Under the pieces are notes generated by a model. The model saw only the letters and a list, made by a program, of their open reading frames with translations. It was not told the DNA's origin and did no database searches. A DNA stretch of 64,000 bases from UBA4582 sp013204195 (GTDB lineage: Bacteria > Pseudomonadota > Gammaproteobacteria > Pseudomonadales > Azotimanducaceae). The position numbers were made by a program, and so were the translations under genes. The stretch covers positions 1 through 64,000 of the forward strand of contig CAWUUH010000009.1 in NCBI GenBank assembly GCA_963925735.1. Direction: 5' to 3'. Shown piece after piece: positions 16,056 through 25,868 of this stretch (the stretch's first letter is position 1; every line of letters starts with the position of its first letter).

Positions 16056-17416
16056 GCAAAACCCAGAATATCCCGCAAGGCCACCACTTCCCCGACAATG
16101 ATTAGGGTTGGTCGTTGCAGTTGCTCGTGCTTTACTCGCTCGACCATATTGCTCAACGTACCCACCACAACCTTGGCATTTGGCAGGGTGCCATTGGAGA
16201 TAACCGCCATCGGGGTCTCTGCGTCTCGCCCATGAAAAATAAGCTGCTGACAGATTTTTTCTAGTCCACCCAAGCCCATATAAAACACGATTGTCTGATT
16301 CTTGTGCGCGAACTCTTGCCAAGCCAAATCGACTTGGCCGTTTTTCGGGTGCCCGGTCACAAATCGAACGGACTGGGAATAATCTCGATGCGTCAGCGGT
16401 ATCCCGGCATACGAGGCACAACCTGATGCCGCCGTGATACCCGGCACTATATGGAACGGAATGTTGGCGGCCACGAGAGATTCAAGCTCTTCGCCACCCC
16501 GACCGAAAATAAAGGGATCACCACCCTTCAGACGTAGGACGCGATAGCCGGCACTGGCGAGCCGCACTAATTTATCGTTGATAGATTCCTGGGGCGTCGA
16601 CTTGTCACCACCCACCTTGCCAACATACTCCTTGGTCGCATCTCGACGCACGCGCGCGAGCACAGCTGCAGACACCAAATTGTCATACAACACGATGTCT
16701 GCTAACTGCATAAACTGAAGCGCTTTCAACGTTAGTAGATCGGCGTCTCCAGGACCCGCACCCACCAGAAACACCTCGCCCACTTGCACTTCATCTGACA
16801 CTGCATTGAGATACTCGTCAGCACGATCGAAGTCCTTGTCCATAGCGTACTGGTAGCCAGGAGACGCCATGAATTTTTCGGTGTGCCGACGTCGATCATC
16901 GGGACTATTGAATCGCACTTTTAAGGCGGCGCGACGTGAACCCATGTAATTCGCTAAGTTCGCCATTCCGGCAGGCACTAGGGACTCCAGCAAATGCCGC
17001 AGCATGCGAGTCAGCACCGGCGACTTACCCCCGGTTGATATAGACAACACGATGGGAGATCGATCGACGATTGCCGGAAAAATCACCGAGCAAAGGGCCG
17101 GTTTATCCACAACATTTACCGGGATCCCAATGGCGTTGGCATCGTCGGCAACCTGCTGATTGACCTGACTATTTTCTGTGGCACTAACCACCAGGGATTT
17201 ACCGGGGATATCGCTCGACGCATAAGCGCGAACATATATTTCATGGTGTTCCGCTGCTAACAATACCCTTAGTGGCGCACACACCTCTAACGCGACCACG
17301 GTGATATGCGCCCCAGCTTGAACTAACAGGTCAGCCTTGCGCAGCGCGATTTCACCACCGCCAACAAGCAAACAACGGCGCGACTGCAGATTAAAATGAA
17401 GCGGTAAATAGTCCAT
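16052..17416 (-). CDS. cysG: Siroheme synthase CysG
   Basis: A 454-residue trifunctional enzyme making siroheme, the cofactor of sulfite and nitrite reductases. Residues 1-210 form the precorrin-2 dehydrogenase/ferrochelatase half (LLVGGGEIALRKADLLV NAD-binding loop, then VVSATENSQVN). Residues 215-454 form the uroporphyrinogen-III C-methyltransferase half (VFLVGAGPGDADLLTLKAL, then LKGGDPFIFGRGGEE). Both domains are intact and the length matches E. coli CysG (457). Start ATG 17416, 12 bases after the serS stop, so it is probably expressed with serS. Confidence 0.95.
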   Translation of the reverse strand: MDYLPLHFNLQSRRCLLVGGGEIALRKADLLVQAGAHITVVALEVCAPLRVLLAAEHHEIYVRAYASSDIPGKSLVVSATENSQVNQQVADDANAIGIPVNVVDKPALCSVIFPAIVDRSPIVLSISTGGKSPVLTRMLRHLLESLVPAGMANLANYMGSRRAALKVRFNSPDDRRRHTEKFMASPGYQYAMDKDFDRADEYLNAVSDEVQVGEVFLVGAGPGDADLLTLKALQFMQLADIVLYDNLVSAAVLARVRRDATKEYVGKVGGDKSTPQESINDKLVRLASAGYRVLRLKGGDPFIFGRGGEELESLVAANIPFHIVPGITAASGCASYAGIPLTHRDYSQSVRFVTGHPKNGQVDLAWQEFAHKNQTIVFYMGLGGLEKICQQLIFHGRDAETPMAVISNGTLPNAKVVVGTLSNMVERVKHEQLQRPTLIIVGEVVALRDILGFA

Positions 17417-17428
17417 GGGAAATCTACC

Positions 17429-18709
17429 TTAAGAGAAGCTAATCTCGCTGACACCATTCATATAGCCTTGCAGCACTTCAGGCACCCGGACCGAGCCATC
17501 TGCTTGCTGATAATTTTCCAGCACAGCCACCAGCGTTCGACCAACCGCCAAGGCCGAGCCGTTGACCGTATGAATTAGCTCAGGTTTACCCGTCTCAGGC
17601 CGGCGCCACCGTGCTTGCATCCGGCGAGCTTGAAAGTCCTGGAAATTACTACAGGATGAGATTTCTCGGTACTTGCCTTGGCCGGGCAACCAGACTTCTA
17701 GGTCGTAGGTCTTAGTAGACGAGAAGCCTAAGTCACCACCGCACAGGTTCACCACTCGGTAAGGCAAGCCCAGTTGCTGAAGAATCGTTTCGGCGTGACC
17801 GGTCAACGCCTCCAGCGCAGCTGTAGAATCTTCCGCACGTACCATCTGTACCAGCTCCACCTTATCGAACTGGTGCTGGCGAATCATGCCCCGAGTATCC
17901 TTGCCATAACTGCCGGCTTCACTGCGAAAACACGGCGAATGACAAACGAATTTGACAGGCATCTCAGTGCTGCTGAAGATATGATCGCGGGCAATATTAG
18001 TGACTGGCACTTCGGCCGTTGGTATCAAATACAACCCACGGTCATCTTCAAGCTTGAACAGGTCTGCTTCAAATTTGGGTAATTGGCCTGTACCACGTAA
18101 AGATTCGGCATTAACAATATAAGGAACGTAGACCTCCTCATAACCATGCTCTGCAGTATGCACATCCAGCATAAATTGAATCAGCGCACGGTGCAGTCGC
18201 GCTAACGGTCCACGTAAAGTCACAAACCGTGAACCGGCAATTTTGGCTGCCACTTCAAAATCTAGCATCGAACTGGCTTCTGTTAGATCGACATGATCTT
18301 TCGCCACAAAATCAAATTGTGGCAGGTCACCCCAACGGCGCAGTTCTTCGTTGTCGTCTTCAGACTTGCCTGCGGGGACTGACTCATGGGGTAAATTCGG
18401 GATACTCATTAACCAGTCATCCAGTTCCTGCTGAACCGTTTCTAGCTGGCTTTTCGCGGCCCCTAGGCGATCACCCAAGGTTGCAACCTCGGCTAATAGC
18501 GGCGCGACATCCTCACCACGCCCCTTCGCTTGACCGATGCTTTTCGATTTGGTGTTGCGCTCTGCTTGAAGGCTTTCAGTGTCAATCTGAAACCCTCTGC
18601 GCGCCTCTTCAAGGCGCTCATACAGGGCAATATCCAACTCAAAATTCTTGATTTTGAGACGGGTTGCCACCTGGGCGATGTCTGTGCGAAGTAGTTTTAC
18701 GTCAAGCAT
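17429..18709 (-). CDS. serS: Seryl-tRNA synthetase
   Basis: A 426-residue class II synthetase charging tRNA-Ser (and tRNA-Sec in organisms that make selenocysteine, which is relevant here). Residues 1-110 are the coiled-coil arm that grips the long variable arm. Motif 2 is seen as SPCFRSEAGSYGKDTRGMIRQHQF and motif 3 as NGSALAVGRTLVAVLEN. Length and order are standard. ATG 18709. Confidence 0.95.
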   Translation of the reverse strand: MLDVKLLRTDIAQVATRLKIKNFELDIALYERLEEARRGFQIDTESLQAERNTKSKSIGQAKGRGEDVAPLLAEVATLGDRLGAAKSQLETVQQELDDWLMSIPNLPHESVPAGKSEDDNEELRRWGDLPQFDFVAKDHVDLTEASSMLDFEVAAKIAGSRFVTLRGPLARLHRALIQFMLDVHTAEHGYEEVYVPYIVNAESLRGTGQLPKFEADLFKLEDDRGLYLIPTAEVPVTNIARDHIFSSTEMPVKFVCHSPCFRSEAGSYGKDTRGMIRQHQFDKVELVQMVRAEDSTAALEALTGHAETILQQLGLPYRVVNLCGGDLGFSSTKTYDLEVWLPGQGKYREISSCSNFQDFQARRMQARWRRPETGKPELIHTVNGSALAVGRTLVAVLENYQQADGSVRVPEVLQGYMNGVSEISFS

Positions 18710-18767
18710 GGTCGTTACGCTGAAGCCGATTTAATTTGGGGCGCTATACTAGCAGAAGTTGAGGCGC

Positions 18768-19148
18768 TTAAGGTATTTGCCGTGCGAGATACATACCCAA
18801 GGCCACCGCGAGAATACAGACGATGACACTGCTACCAATATAACCCAGGGCAGCAATAAATCGGCCCTCCTCCATCAGACCCAGCGCTTGTAATGAAAAG
18901 CTGGAGAAGGTCGTGAATGCGCCCAGGAAACCCACCAATAAGGCTGACCGCCAAATGGGCGCCAAGAGGCTACGTTCCACCAACAAAATAAAAAGAATAC
19001 CGATGACAAATGAACCCAGGACGTTGATCAACAGTGTGCTGTAAGGAAATTTGACCCCCATGATAAGGTTGGCCCACTGAGTGAGACCATAGCGAGACAG
19101 AGCACCCAGCGCGCCCCCGAGGCCAATGGCGATGAGTTCAAAGGTCAT
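18768..19148 (-). CDS. crcB: Fluoride channel CrcB/Fluc
   Basis: A 126-residue four-helix protein that dimerises into an inner-membrane fluoride exporter. Family marks are GGALGALSRYGLTQW at the N-terminus, N in LLINVLGSFVIG, and GFLGAFTTFSSFSLQ, which holds the phenylalanine box and the central sodium-site threonines. Start ATG 19148. It lies 83 bases after rarA on the same strand. I looked for a fluoride riboswitch in that gap and found none. Confidence 0.93.
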   Translation of the reverse strand: MTFELIAIGLGGALGALSRYGLTQWANLIMGVKFPYSTLLINVLGSFVIGILFILLVERSLLAPIWRSALLVGFLGAFTTFSSFSLQALGLMEEGRFIAALGYIGSSVIVCILAVALGMYLARQIP

Positions 19149-19231
19149 AGTTGGGTTTCACTGTAGCATGAGTCTCAGGGCTTGGGGTTTTCGCCGCGGA
19201 TACTGGATCAATGACTGACATATTGGTTCGC

Positions 19232-20572
19232 TCAAGTCTTGGGGCTGCGGGGTTTTGCATAGCGCTGGAAATCACTGGCTTGATTTTGATCAGTCAGGCG
19301 CTGCAATTTCTCTCGAATCTGAATTTCCAAGCCACGATCCACGGGTTCATAGTATTTTCGATCATGAATTTCTTCCGGAAAATACGACTCTCCAGCAACA
19401 AACGCAGCATCGAACTGGTGCGCATAGCGGTAATCGTCGCCATACCCCATGTCCTTCATCATTTTCGTTGGCGCGTTGCGTAAATGCAGGGGTACATCCA
19501 GTGACGGCAAGCTTCGAACATCTGCCAGGGCTCGATTATAAGCCGTATAAACCGCGTTACTCTTAGCCGCGGCAGCACAATAGACGATGGCCTGGGCAAT
19601 CGCCAATTCACCCTCAGGACTGCCTAAGCGCTCTTGCACCGACCAGGCATCAAGGGCCATTTGCAGCGCACGAGGGTCTGCATTACCAATGTCTTCGGTG
19701 GCCATGCGCACCACCCGCCGAGCAATATAGAAGGGGTCACAGCCACCATCTATCATGCGTGCAAACCAGTAGAGTGCCGCATCAGGCGCGCTGCCGCGAA
19801 CCGCTTTATGCAATGCCGATATCTGCTCATAAAAGATGTCGCCGCCCTTATCGAAGCGGCGTAGATCAGCACCCAGCACTTCAGCCAGTATCGCTTCGTT
19901 GACCAGGCCATCGGTGGCCAGATCAGTGGCAATTTCCAGCAAGTTTAAACTGCGCCGGGCGTCGCCATCGGCCGCCCGTGCCAAGGTCACCAACAGATCT
20001 GCCGAGATCTCAATCTGCCGTTCCCCCAGGCCTCGTGGATCAGCCAGGGCTCGGCACATCAGCGCGGTCAGGTCATCGATCTCAAGTGATTTCAAGCGAT
20101 AGATCCGCGCCCGAGAAAGCAGCGCGTTGTTCAACTCAAAGGAAGGATTCTCTGTGGTAGCACCAATAAAAATGACGGTACCATCCTCCACATATGGCAG
20201 AAACGCATCCTGCTGGGCCTTATTGAAACGATGCACTTCGTCGACGAACAACAAGGTCTTGCGCCCAGAGCGAGATTGATTCTGGCGTGCGATCAGGATC
20301 GCTTCACGAATGTCTTTAACACCAGCCAATACCGCCGATATTGCCTGAAAATCCACCTCACAAATATCGGCGATCATCCGCGCAATCGTTGTTTTACCCA
20401 CACCCGGGGGGCCCCACAACACCATGGAATGTAAGCTGGAGGTTTCGATAGCGGCACGCAATGGTTTGCCCTGACCCAATAGGTGCGCCTGACCGGCAAA
20501 CTCATCGAGGTTGCGGGGACGCATTTTGGCTGCAAGCGGCTGATACACCGGCGGTTGCTCGAATAATGACAT
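19232..20572 (-). CDS. rarA: Replication-associated recombination protein RarA (MgsA)
   Basis: A 446-residue AAA+ clamp-loader-like ATPase acting at stalled forks. Walker A is GPPGVGKTTIA near residue 55, Walker B LLFVDEVHRFNKAQQ near 110, and sensor 1 GATTENPSFELN. The C-terminal tetramerisation domain (YGDDYRYAHQF, then SYFPEE) is present. Length is normal. ATG 20572, 20 bases after lolA. Confidence 0.94.
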   Translation of the reverse strand: MSLFEQPPVYQPLAAKMRPRNLDEFAGQAHLLGQGKPLRAAIETSSLHSMVLWGPPGVGKTTIARMIADICEVDFQAISAVLAGVKDIREAILIARQNQSRSGRKTLLFVDEVHRFNKAQQDAFLPYVEDGTVIFIGATTENPSFELNNALLSRARIYRLKSLEIDDLTALMCRALADPRGLGERQIEISADLLVTLARAADGDARRSLNLLEIATDLATDGLVNEAILAEVLGADLRRFDKGGDIFYEQISALHKAVRGSAPDAALYWFARMIDGGCDPFYIARRVVRMATEDIGNADPRALQMALDAWSVQERLGSPEGELAIAQAIVYCAAAAKSNAVYTAYNRALADVRSLPSLDVPLHLRNAPTKMMKDMGYGDDYRYAHQFDAAFVAGESYFPEEIHDRKYYEPVDRGLEIQIREKLQRLTDQNQASDFQRYAKPRSPKT

Positions 20573-20592
20573 CAGTTCAAACCAACCTGCAA

Positions 20593-21243
20593 TTAGCGGT
20601 CATCAATGACGTCCGCACCCACCGGCGGTATCAATGTAAATGTCGCACTCGGTATCTGGTGATTGCGATTCACATCCGTCAACTCGATTTGGGTGCGTTG
20701 GCCTAGGCTGTCGCGAAGCACAATAGAGACCGGTGTGTCTGCTGCGAAGACAATGGTCAAGGACTCAAACAAGCTACCCCCTTCCCGCGGCTCGAGGACG
20801 AAAAAATCATGCTGATCTTCCGAAAAATACGCCACCTGATATTCATCGGTGATCGCCTTCGCATCACCACCCAATAGCAATATCGGCACTTGAGTAATAT
20901 CGCGCTGCAACCGAGTGATGATCACCTGCTCCAAATCGCTATCGAAGGACCAAAAGGTCTCACCATCTGACACCAGCGTTTGGATTGCTGGCTCAAGGGT
21001 TTCAAGCCGGAATCTACCGGGTGTGCTGACCCACAGTTGGCCTCGGGCCTGCTGCACAACGTGCTGCTGACCGTTGACGGTGGTCTGGATAAAGCTCGCC
21101 GACAACGTCTGCAATTGATCAAGCTGCCGGATCAGTTGCGCTGTTCGATCGATAGCCTGCGGTTTCTCAAACACGCCATCCCCCAGTGCGAATTGGGCGA
21201 TCATCATCCAAGCCAACACCAGCCACCGACTATTGAGAAGCAT
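20593..21243 (-). CDS. lolA: Outer-membrane lipoprotein carrier LolA
   Basis: A 216-residue periplasmic chaperone that receives lipoproteins from LolCDE and hands them to LolB. An N-terminal signal peptide of about 21 residues ends near QFALG. The mature part keeps the LolA pattern (LQTLSASFIQTTVNG, then GQLWVSTPGRFRLE, DGETFWSFDSDLEQV). The ATG at 21243 overlaps the end of ftsK by 14 bases. Position between ftsK and rarA is the standard gammaproteobacterial order. Confidence 0.92.
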   Translation of the reverse strand: MLLNSRWLVLAWMMIAQFALGDGVFEKPQAIDRTAQLIRQLDQLQTLSASFIQTTVNGQQHVVQQARGQLWVSTPGRFRLETLEPAIQTLVSDGETFWSFDSDLEQVIITRLQRDITQVPILLLGGDAKAITDEYQVAYFSEDQHDFFVLEPREGGSLFESLTIVFAADTPVSIVLRDSLGQRTQIELTDVNRNHQIPSATFTLIPPVGADVIDDR

Positions 21244-23554
21244 TAACCAGTACCTCCCGCGAGCCGTTACTGTTCATTTCACTGACAAGACCTGCCTGCT
21301 CCATGGTCTCGATCATCCGTGCCGCTCGATTATAGCCAATTCGCAGTTTACGCTGGACCGCTGAAATAGATGCTCGCCGAGATTCCATGACAAATTGCAC
21401 CGCTTCATCATAAAGCAAGTCCTGCTCACCATCGTCTTCCTCTTGACCACCGGCAACACCGGGCAACAGTTCATTGTCCGATCGAGGATCTAGTATTTCT
21501 TCCAAGTAATTCGGTGCACCCAACTCTTTCCAGCTCTCAACCACCCGATGGACCTCATCGTCATCCACAAAGGCGCCATGGACGCGTACCGGCAGCGCCG
21601 AACCCGCCGGTAGATAGAGCATGTCGCCATGACCGAGTAGCTGCTCGGCACCACCCTGGTCAAGAATCGTCCGCGAATCGATCTTCGAGGACACCTGAAA
21701 GGCAATTCGAGTGGGTACATTGGCTTTGATCAAGCCCGTAATCACATCTACGGAGGGTCGCTGCGTGGCAAGGATCAGGTGAATACCAGCAGCACGGGCT
21801 TTTTGGGCGATACGTGCGATCAATTCTTCCACCTTTTTGCCAACGATCATCATCATGTCGGCAAATTCGTCAATAATTACGACAATAAAAGGCAGGGTCT
21901 CAAGATCAGGGGCTGTTTCCTCTAATCCTTGCAATGGCGTGGGTTGCCATAATGGATCCTTCAGCGGCGTACCGGCTTTCTCAGCGTCTTTAACCTTACG
22001 ATTAAATCCACCGACGTTGCGTACACCCATCGCGGCCATCAATCGATAGCGCCGCTCCATTTCAGCAACACACCAACGCAACGCATTAGCGGCATCCTTC
22101 ATATCCGTGACCACTGGTGTCAACAAATGTGGAATGCCCTCATAGACCGCCAACTCAAGCATCTTCGGGTCGACCATGATCAGGCGAACATCTGTTGGCG
22201 ATGCCTTAAACAACAGCGAGATGATCATCGCATTCAAACCCACTGACTTGCCCGACCCCGTGGTGCCGGCTACCAGTAGATGGGGCATCTTGGCCAGGTC
22301 CACTACCACCGGCTCGCCAGCAATGTCATGTCCCAGGGCAAGGCTCAGTGGCGAAGTCGCTTCATCATAGGCATTAGAGCTCAGGACTTGGCTTAACTTG
22401 ACGATTTCGCGATCAACATTCGGAATCTCAATGCCGACCACGGATTTACCGGGAATCACCTCGACCACTCGAACGCTGATGACGGCCAAAGAGCGAGCTA
22501 AATCCTTTACCAGACTTGTGATCTTGCTAACTTTTACGCCGGGCGAGGGTTTGATTTCAAACCGTGTAATGACGGGGCCCGGGAAGACTGCTTCGACCTG
22601 GGCCTCAATACCATAGTCCATCAGTTTCAACTCCAACAAACGGGACATGGCTTCCAGGTCATCGGCTGAATAACCTCGAGAATCGTCAATCACCGAGGCA
22701 TCCAATAAATGTAACGCAGGCAAACCGTCCACCGCTGCAACCTTGAACAAATTGCCTTGCTTCTCACGAGCTACACGGGCGCTGATTTCCGGCGCTTTGG
22801 GGCCCGCCTGAAGGATTTTCACCGGCTCCCGCGTGAGCTTCTTTTGCACCTCTCGAGCCAGCGCCTCTTGGCGCTTGCCGGTAACCGCTTTAACCTTGGC
22901 ACGCTCTCGCCAAGCAGTTCGCCAGCGCAGCCAATTATGCTGCGTGTGATCCACTGCCAGTAAAAACAAGCGCCCCGCGGTGTCCATAACCTTCAACCAG
23001 GAGATATCAATAAAGGCTGTTAAGCCGAAAAGGAAGCTGGCAAGCAAAATCAAAGTGGCACCGACATAGCTAAAAGCGGGTTCCAGTAGCTGCACCATTT
23101 GGCCGCCCAGGACACCACCGGTACCCTGACGCAGATCCAAGCCTGAACCGTAGAAGTGCAGACTTGCAATCCCCGCACCCGCGGCGATAGTCAGCAGTAA
23201 GCCAAGCACTCGAAAGACAAGCATCGGCCAATTGAGCGCGATCGCTCGGCCGCGCTCTCGAAAGACAATCCAAGCTTGATAGCCGAGCATCATCGGAAAT
23301 ATAAATGCCATGTAGCCAAACAAAAAAAACAGAACGTCCGAGACCCAGGCGCCGGTCTTGCCCACCACATTAGTGACTTCGCTGTCGGCGCCCGTATAAC
23401 TCCAGCCAGCATCCGCCGGGTCAAAACTAAACAGTGCCAGGCATAGATAAATACAAAGCGCCACCAAGGCAATCAACGCTCCCTCTTTCAGACGGAGCTG
23501 CAAATGGTTCATGATTTCTTCAGGCGTTTGAGCTTTTGTCTCTTCTTGTGCCAA
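21230..23554 (-). CDS. ftsK: DNA translocase FtsK
   Basis: A 774-residue septal DNA pump. Four N-terminal helices (residues about 28-190) anchor it at the division site; the linker is short (about 200-280), as in Pseudomonas. The motor has Walker A GTTGSGKSVG and Walker B FIVVIIDEFADMMM. The last 65 residues form the winged-helix gamma domain that reads polar KOPS sites (ISAVQRKLRIGYNRAARMIE). The start is TTG 23554, supported by GAGGA seven bases upstream; ATG 23512 is the alternative. Confidence 0.95.
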   Translation of the reverse strand: MAQEETKAQTPEEIMNHLQLRLKEGALIALVALCIYLCLALFSFDPADAGWSYTGADSEVTNVVGKTGAWVSDVLFFLFGYMAFIFPMMLGYQAWIVFRERGRAIALNWPMLVFRVLGLLLTIAAGAGIASLHFYGSGLDLRQGTGGVLGGQMVQLLEPAFSYVGATLILLASFLFGLTAFIDISWLKVMDTAGRLFLLAVDHTQHNWLRWRTAWRERAKVKAVTGKRQEALAREVQKKLTREPVKILQAGPKAPEISARVAREKQGNLFKVAAVDGLPALHLLDASVIDDSRGYSADDLEAMSRLLELKLMDYGIEAQVEAVFPGPVITRFEIKPSPGVKVSKITSLVKDLARSLAVISVRVVEVIPGKSVVGIEIPNVDREIVKLSQVLSSNAYDEATSPLSLALGHDIAGEPVVVDLAKMPHLLVAGTTGSGKSVGLNAMIISLLFKASPTDVRLIMVDPKMLELAVYEGIPHLLTPVVTDMKDAANALRWCVAEMERRYRLMAAMGVRNVGGFNRKVKDAEKAGTPLKDPLWQPTPLQGLEETAPDLETLPFIVVIIDEFADMMMIVGKKVEELIARIAQKARAAGIHLILATQRPSVDVITGLIKANVPTRIAFQVSSKIDSRTILDQGGAEQLLGHGDMLYLPAGSALPVRVHGAFVDDDEVHRVVESWKELGAPNYLEEILDPRSDNELLPGVAGGQEEDDGEQDLLYDEAVQFVMESRRASISAVQRKLRIGYNRAARMIETMEQAGLVSEMNSNGSREVLVNASQ

Positions 23555-23747
23555 AACTCATTCCTCAATATACCCTGCGCTGGGCCAATTATTGTTTCTA
23601 ATCAATCTGTTAGCTTTCGAGACGATCTTATATCGTCAGGTTAGAATGTTAAATCCTTTTATTCTAAGGCGCTGCCCGGATCCGCTATCCCGAACTCGCT
23701 GTCTACTGTATCATTTAGCGGACATTCTAGCGGCAGAAAACACCATC

Positions 23748-24035
23748 ATGGCAGGACCTACACAGCCCCAGGTCACGGACGAAGTCTGGGATGACGACCG
23801 AGTTAAGAGCTTTCTCAACATGCAGTCCTACGGCGACGAGTCAGAAGACTTCCATATTCTACTCAAGGCTTATCGCGGTATGCGACCCGCAGACTTCAAA
23901 CGCTTCCTGACTTTCTTTATTGAGGCTGGGCGTCAACCGGACGCCACTGACAAAGATGGCAGAACTCTTTGGGACATCGCCGAAAAACATCGACAGGGTG
24001 CTGATTTTATTGCCATAAGAGCGCAAGCTAGCTAA
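23748..24035 (+). CDS. Conserved small protein (PA4642-like)
   Basis: A 95-residue soluble acidic protein that I recognise as a conserved gammaproteobacterial hypothetical, similar to Pseudomonas PA4642. Visible features are EVWDDDRVKSFLNM near the start, a RPADFKRFLTFF helix, and an ankyrin-like KDGRTLWDIAEKH near the end. The function is unknown. ATG 23748 is chosen because the family starts here; the upstream frame to 23592 reads as non-coding. It is divergent from ftsK and upstream of trxB. Confidence 0.72.
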   Translation: MAGPTQPQVTDEVWDDDRVKSFLNMQSYGDESEDFHILLKAYRGMRPADFKRFLTFFIEAGRQPDATDKDGRTLWDIAEKHRQGADFIAIRAQAS

Positions 24036-24111
24036 CAATGAGCCGATCGGGTCTGGCGCTGAGTTAACTTGGTATTGTCAGGCCAACTAATCTAACTTAA
24101 AGCGCTATCAG

Positions 24112-24159
24112 TTGCCGTATCACTTGCCTTATCACTTGCCTTATCACTTGCCCTCTCAA
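24112..24159. repeat. 12-bp tandem repeat before trxB
   Basis: TTGCCTTATCAC is exact at 24124-24135 and 24136-24147, with variant copies at 24112-24123 and 24148-24159. It ends 18 bases before the trxB ATG. In frame with trxB it would read PYHL repeats, but this is almost certainly untranslated leader. Confidence 0.88.
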
Positions 24160-24177
24160 CCTCAGGTAACCCAAGCA

Positions 24178-25128
24178 ATGCAGGAAATTCACCACCCGCT
24201 CATCATCCTTGGATCCGGCCCTGCTGGCTTTTCCGCCGCTGTTTATGCTGCCAGAGCTAATTTGAATCCGGTTGTCATTACCGGCGTCGAGGTCGGCGGC
24301 CAACTGACGACCACCACCGACGTGGACAACTGGCCAGGTGACGTCGAAGGACTGCAGGGACCCGATTTAATGGTTCGCATGCAACAACATGCCGAGCGCT
24401 TTGACACTCAAATGGTGTATGACAACATCAACAGTACCGAATTAAATGTCAGGCCCTTTCGCCTTCAGGGCGATGCCGCGATCTATACATGCGATGCCCT
24501 CATCATCACTACCGGGGCCTCGGCGCAGTATCTAGGCCTCGAATCTGAAGAGGCTTACAAGGGCCGGGGCGTCAGTGCCTGCGCAACTTGCGACGGCTTT
24601 TTCTACAAAAAACAAAGGGTGGCTGTGATCGGTGGCGGTAATACCGCACTCGAGGAAGCGCTGTATTTGTCGAATATCGCCTCCGAGGTCATCATGGTAC
24701 ATCGCCGCGACAAGTTTCGTGGTGAAAAAATACTCCAGCAAAAGGTTCTTGATAAAGCCAATATACAGATTCACTGGAACGCTGTCCTCGAAGAGGTGCT
24801 CGGCGATGATATGGGCGTAACCGGCATGCGAATTGGCCATACGGATGGCAGCGACAGCATCGACGTGGACGTGCACGGTGTCTTTATTGCCATCGGGCAC
24901 ACCCCGAATACGAGTATATTTGAGGGGCAACTGGCCATGAACAATGGCTATATCAGCATCAAGACGGGACTCGGCGGCGATGCCACCGCTACCAGTATCG
25001 CCGGGGTTTTCGCCGCCGGGGATGTCGCCGATCAGGTCTACCGCCAGGCTGTTACATCCGCGGGCTTCGGTTGTATGGCGGCGCTAGACGCAGAAAAATA
25101 CCTCGACAACCTCGCGGATCAGACCTAA
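24178..25128 (+). CDS. trxB: Thioredoxin reductase
   Basis: A 316-residue low-molecular-weight NADPH:thioredoxin reductase. FAD-binding GSGPAGFSAAVYAARAN at the N-terminus, the redox pair CATCDGFF around residue 136, NADPH loop VIGGGNTALEEALYL, and the C-terminal FAD motif GVFAAGDVADQVYRQA are all present. Start ATG 24178 follows CAGGTAA; the longer open frame from 24112 would translate only the tandem repeat and was rejected. It heads trxB-aat-bpt-infA. It may also serve the SelW-like redox protein in this window, which is inference. Confidence 0.95.
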   Translation: MQEIHHPLIILGSGPAGFSAAVYAARANLNPVVITGVEVGGQLTTTTDVDNWPGDVEGLQGPDLMVRMQQHAERFDTQMVYDNINSTELNVRPFRLQGDAAIYTCDALIITTGASAQYLGLESEEAYKGRGVSACATCDGFFYKKQRVAVIGGGNTALEEALYLSNIASEVIMVHRRDKFRGEKILQQKVLDKANIQIHWNAVLEEVLGDDMGVTGMRIGHTDGSDSIDVDVHGVFIAIGHTPNTSIFEGQLAMNNGYISIKTGLGGDATATSIAGVFAAGDVADQVYRQAVTSAGFGCMAALDAEKYLDNLADQT

Positions 25129-25147
25129 ACCTGCTCGACCGGAGTCG

Positions 25148-25858
25148 ATGATGACGGTGACCTGGCTGAACCCTGATCAACTTGAGTTCCCAGCTGTGAC
25201 GTCGGCGTTGCAGGAGCCCAACGGCTTGGTGGCGGCCGGCGGCGATCTCAGCGCGCCACGGCTGTTACTCGCTTACCAGCAGGGTATCTTTCCCTGGTAT
25301 AACCCAGGAGAACCGATTCTCTGGTGGTCACCCGACCCTCGAGGTGTGTTGTTCACTAACGAATTCAAAGTCAGCCGCAGTCTACGTAGATTATTAACGC
25401 GAAACGCTTTTGTAGTGCACGTGGATCGAGATTTCGCCGCCGTGGTTCGCCACTGCAGTCAGCCACGAGCCTATGCGGCCGAGACCTGGATCAACTCGGA
25501 GATGCAGGCCGCCTATATCCGCTTGCACGAACTCGGATATGCCCATTCCATCGAGTGTTACCAAGACGATGTGCTTGTGGGCGGCTTGTATGGCATTGGT
25601 CTTGGCAAGATGTTCTTTGGTGAGTCCATGTTCCATACCGTCACCGATGCGTCCAAAGTCGCGTTCGCGTACCTTAATCGCTTGATGTTGGCCCACGGCA
25701 GTCCGATGATTGACTGCCAGATGGATAATCCTCACCTGCGGACCCTGGGTTTACGGGAAATCAATCGTGACGATTTTATCGCGATCATCAATGTCTATGC
25801 CCAAGCTGACCAGCAGATCGACTGGCGGCAAGTGCCAGCGGTGCTACCGTCATGGTAA
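25148..25858 (+). CDS. aat: Leucyl/phenylalanyl-tRNA-protein transferase
   Basis: A 236-residue L/F-transferase that adds Leu or Phe to proteins starting with Lys or Arg, making them ClpS substrates. Typical segments: LVAAGGDLSAPRLLLAYQQGIFPW near residue 28, WWSPDPRGVLF, and GGLYGIGLGKMFFGESMF. Two adjacent ATGs exist at 25148 and 25151; GGAG at 25141-25144 favours the second. It sits with bpt, clpA and clpS, so the whole bacterial N-degron pathway lies within 5 kb. Confidence 0.94.
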   Translation: MMTVTWLNPDQLEFPAVTSALQEPNGLVAAGGDLSAPRLLLAYQQGIFPWYNPGEPILWWSPDPRGVLFTNEFKVSRSLRRLLTRNAFVVHVDRDFAAVVRHCSQPRAYAAETWINSEMQAAYIRLHELGYAHSIECYQDDVLVGGLYGIGLGKMFFGESMFHTVTDASKVAFAYLNRLMLAHGSPMIDCQMDNPHLRTLGLREINRDDFIAIINVYAQADQQIDWRQVPAVLPSW

Positions 25859-25868
25859 CTAAACGATC

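Noticed and set aside
19149..19231. Fluoride riboswitch before crcB
   Set aside because: The conserved aptamer core sequence is not there; crcB seems to be read from the rarA transcript.
24112..24177. N-terminal extension of TrxB reading PYHL repeats
   Set aside because: It only translates the tandem repeat; the family begins at ATG 24178, which has its own ribosome site.
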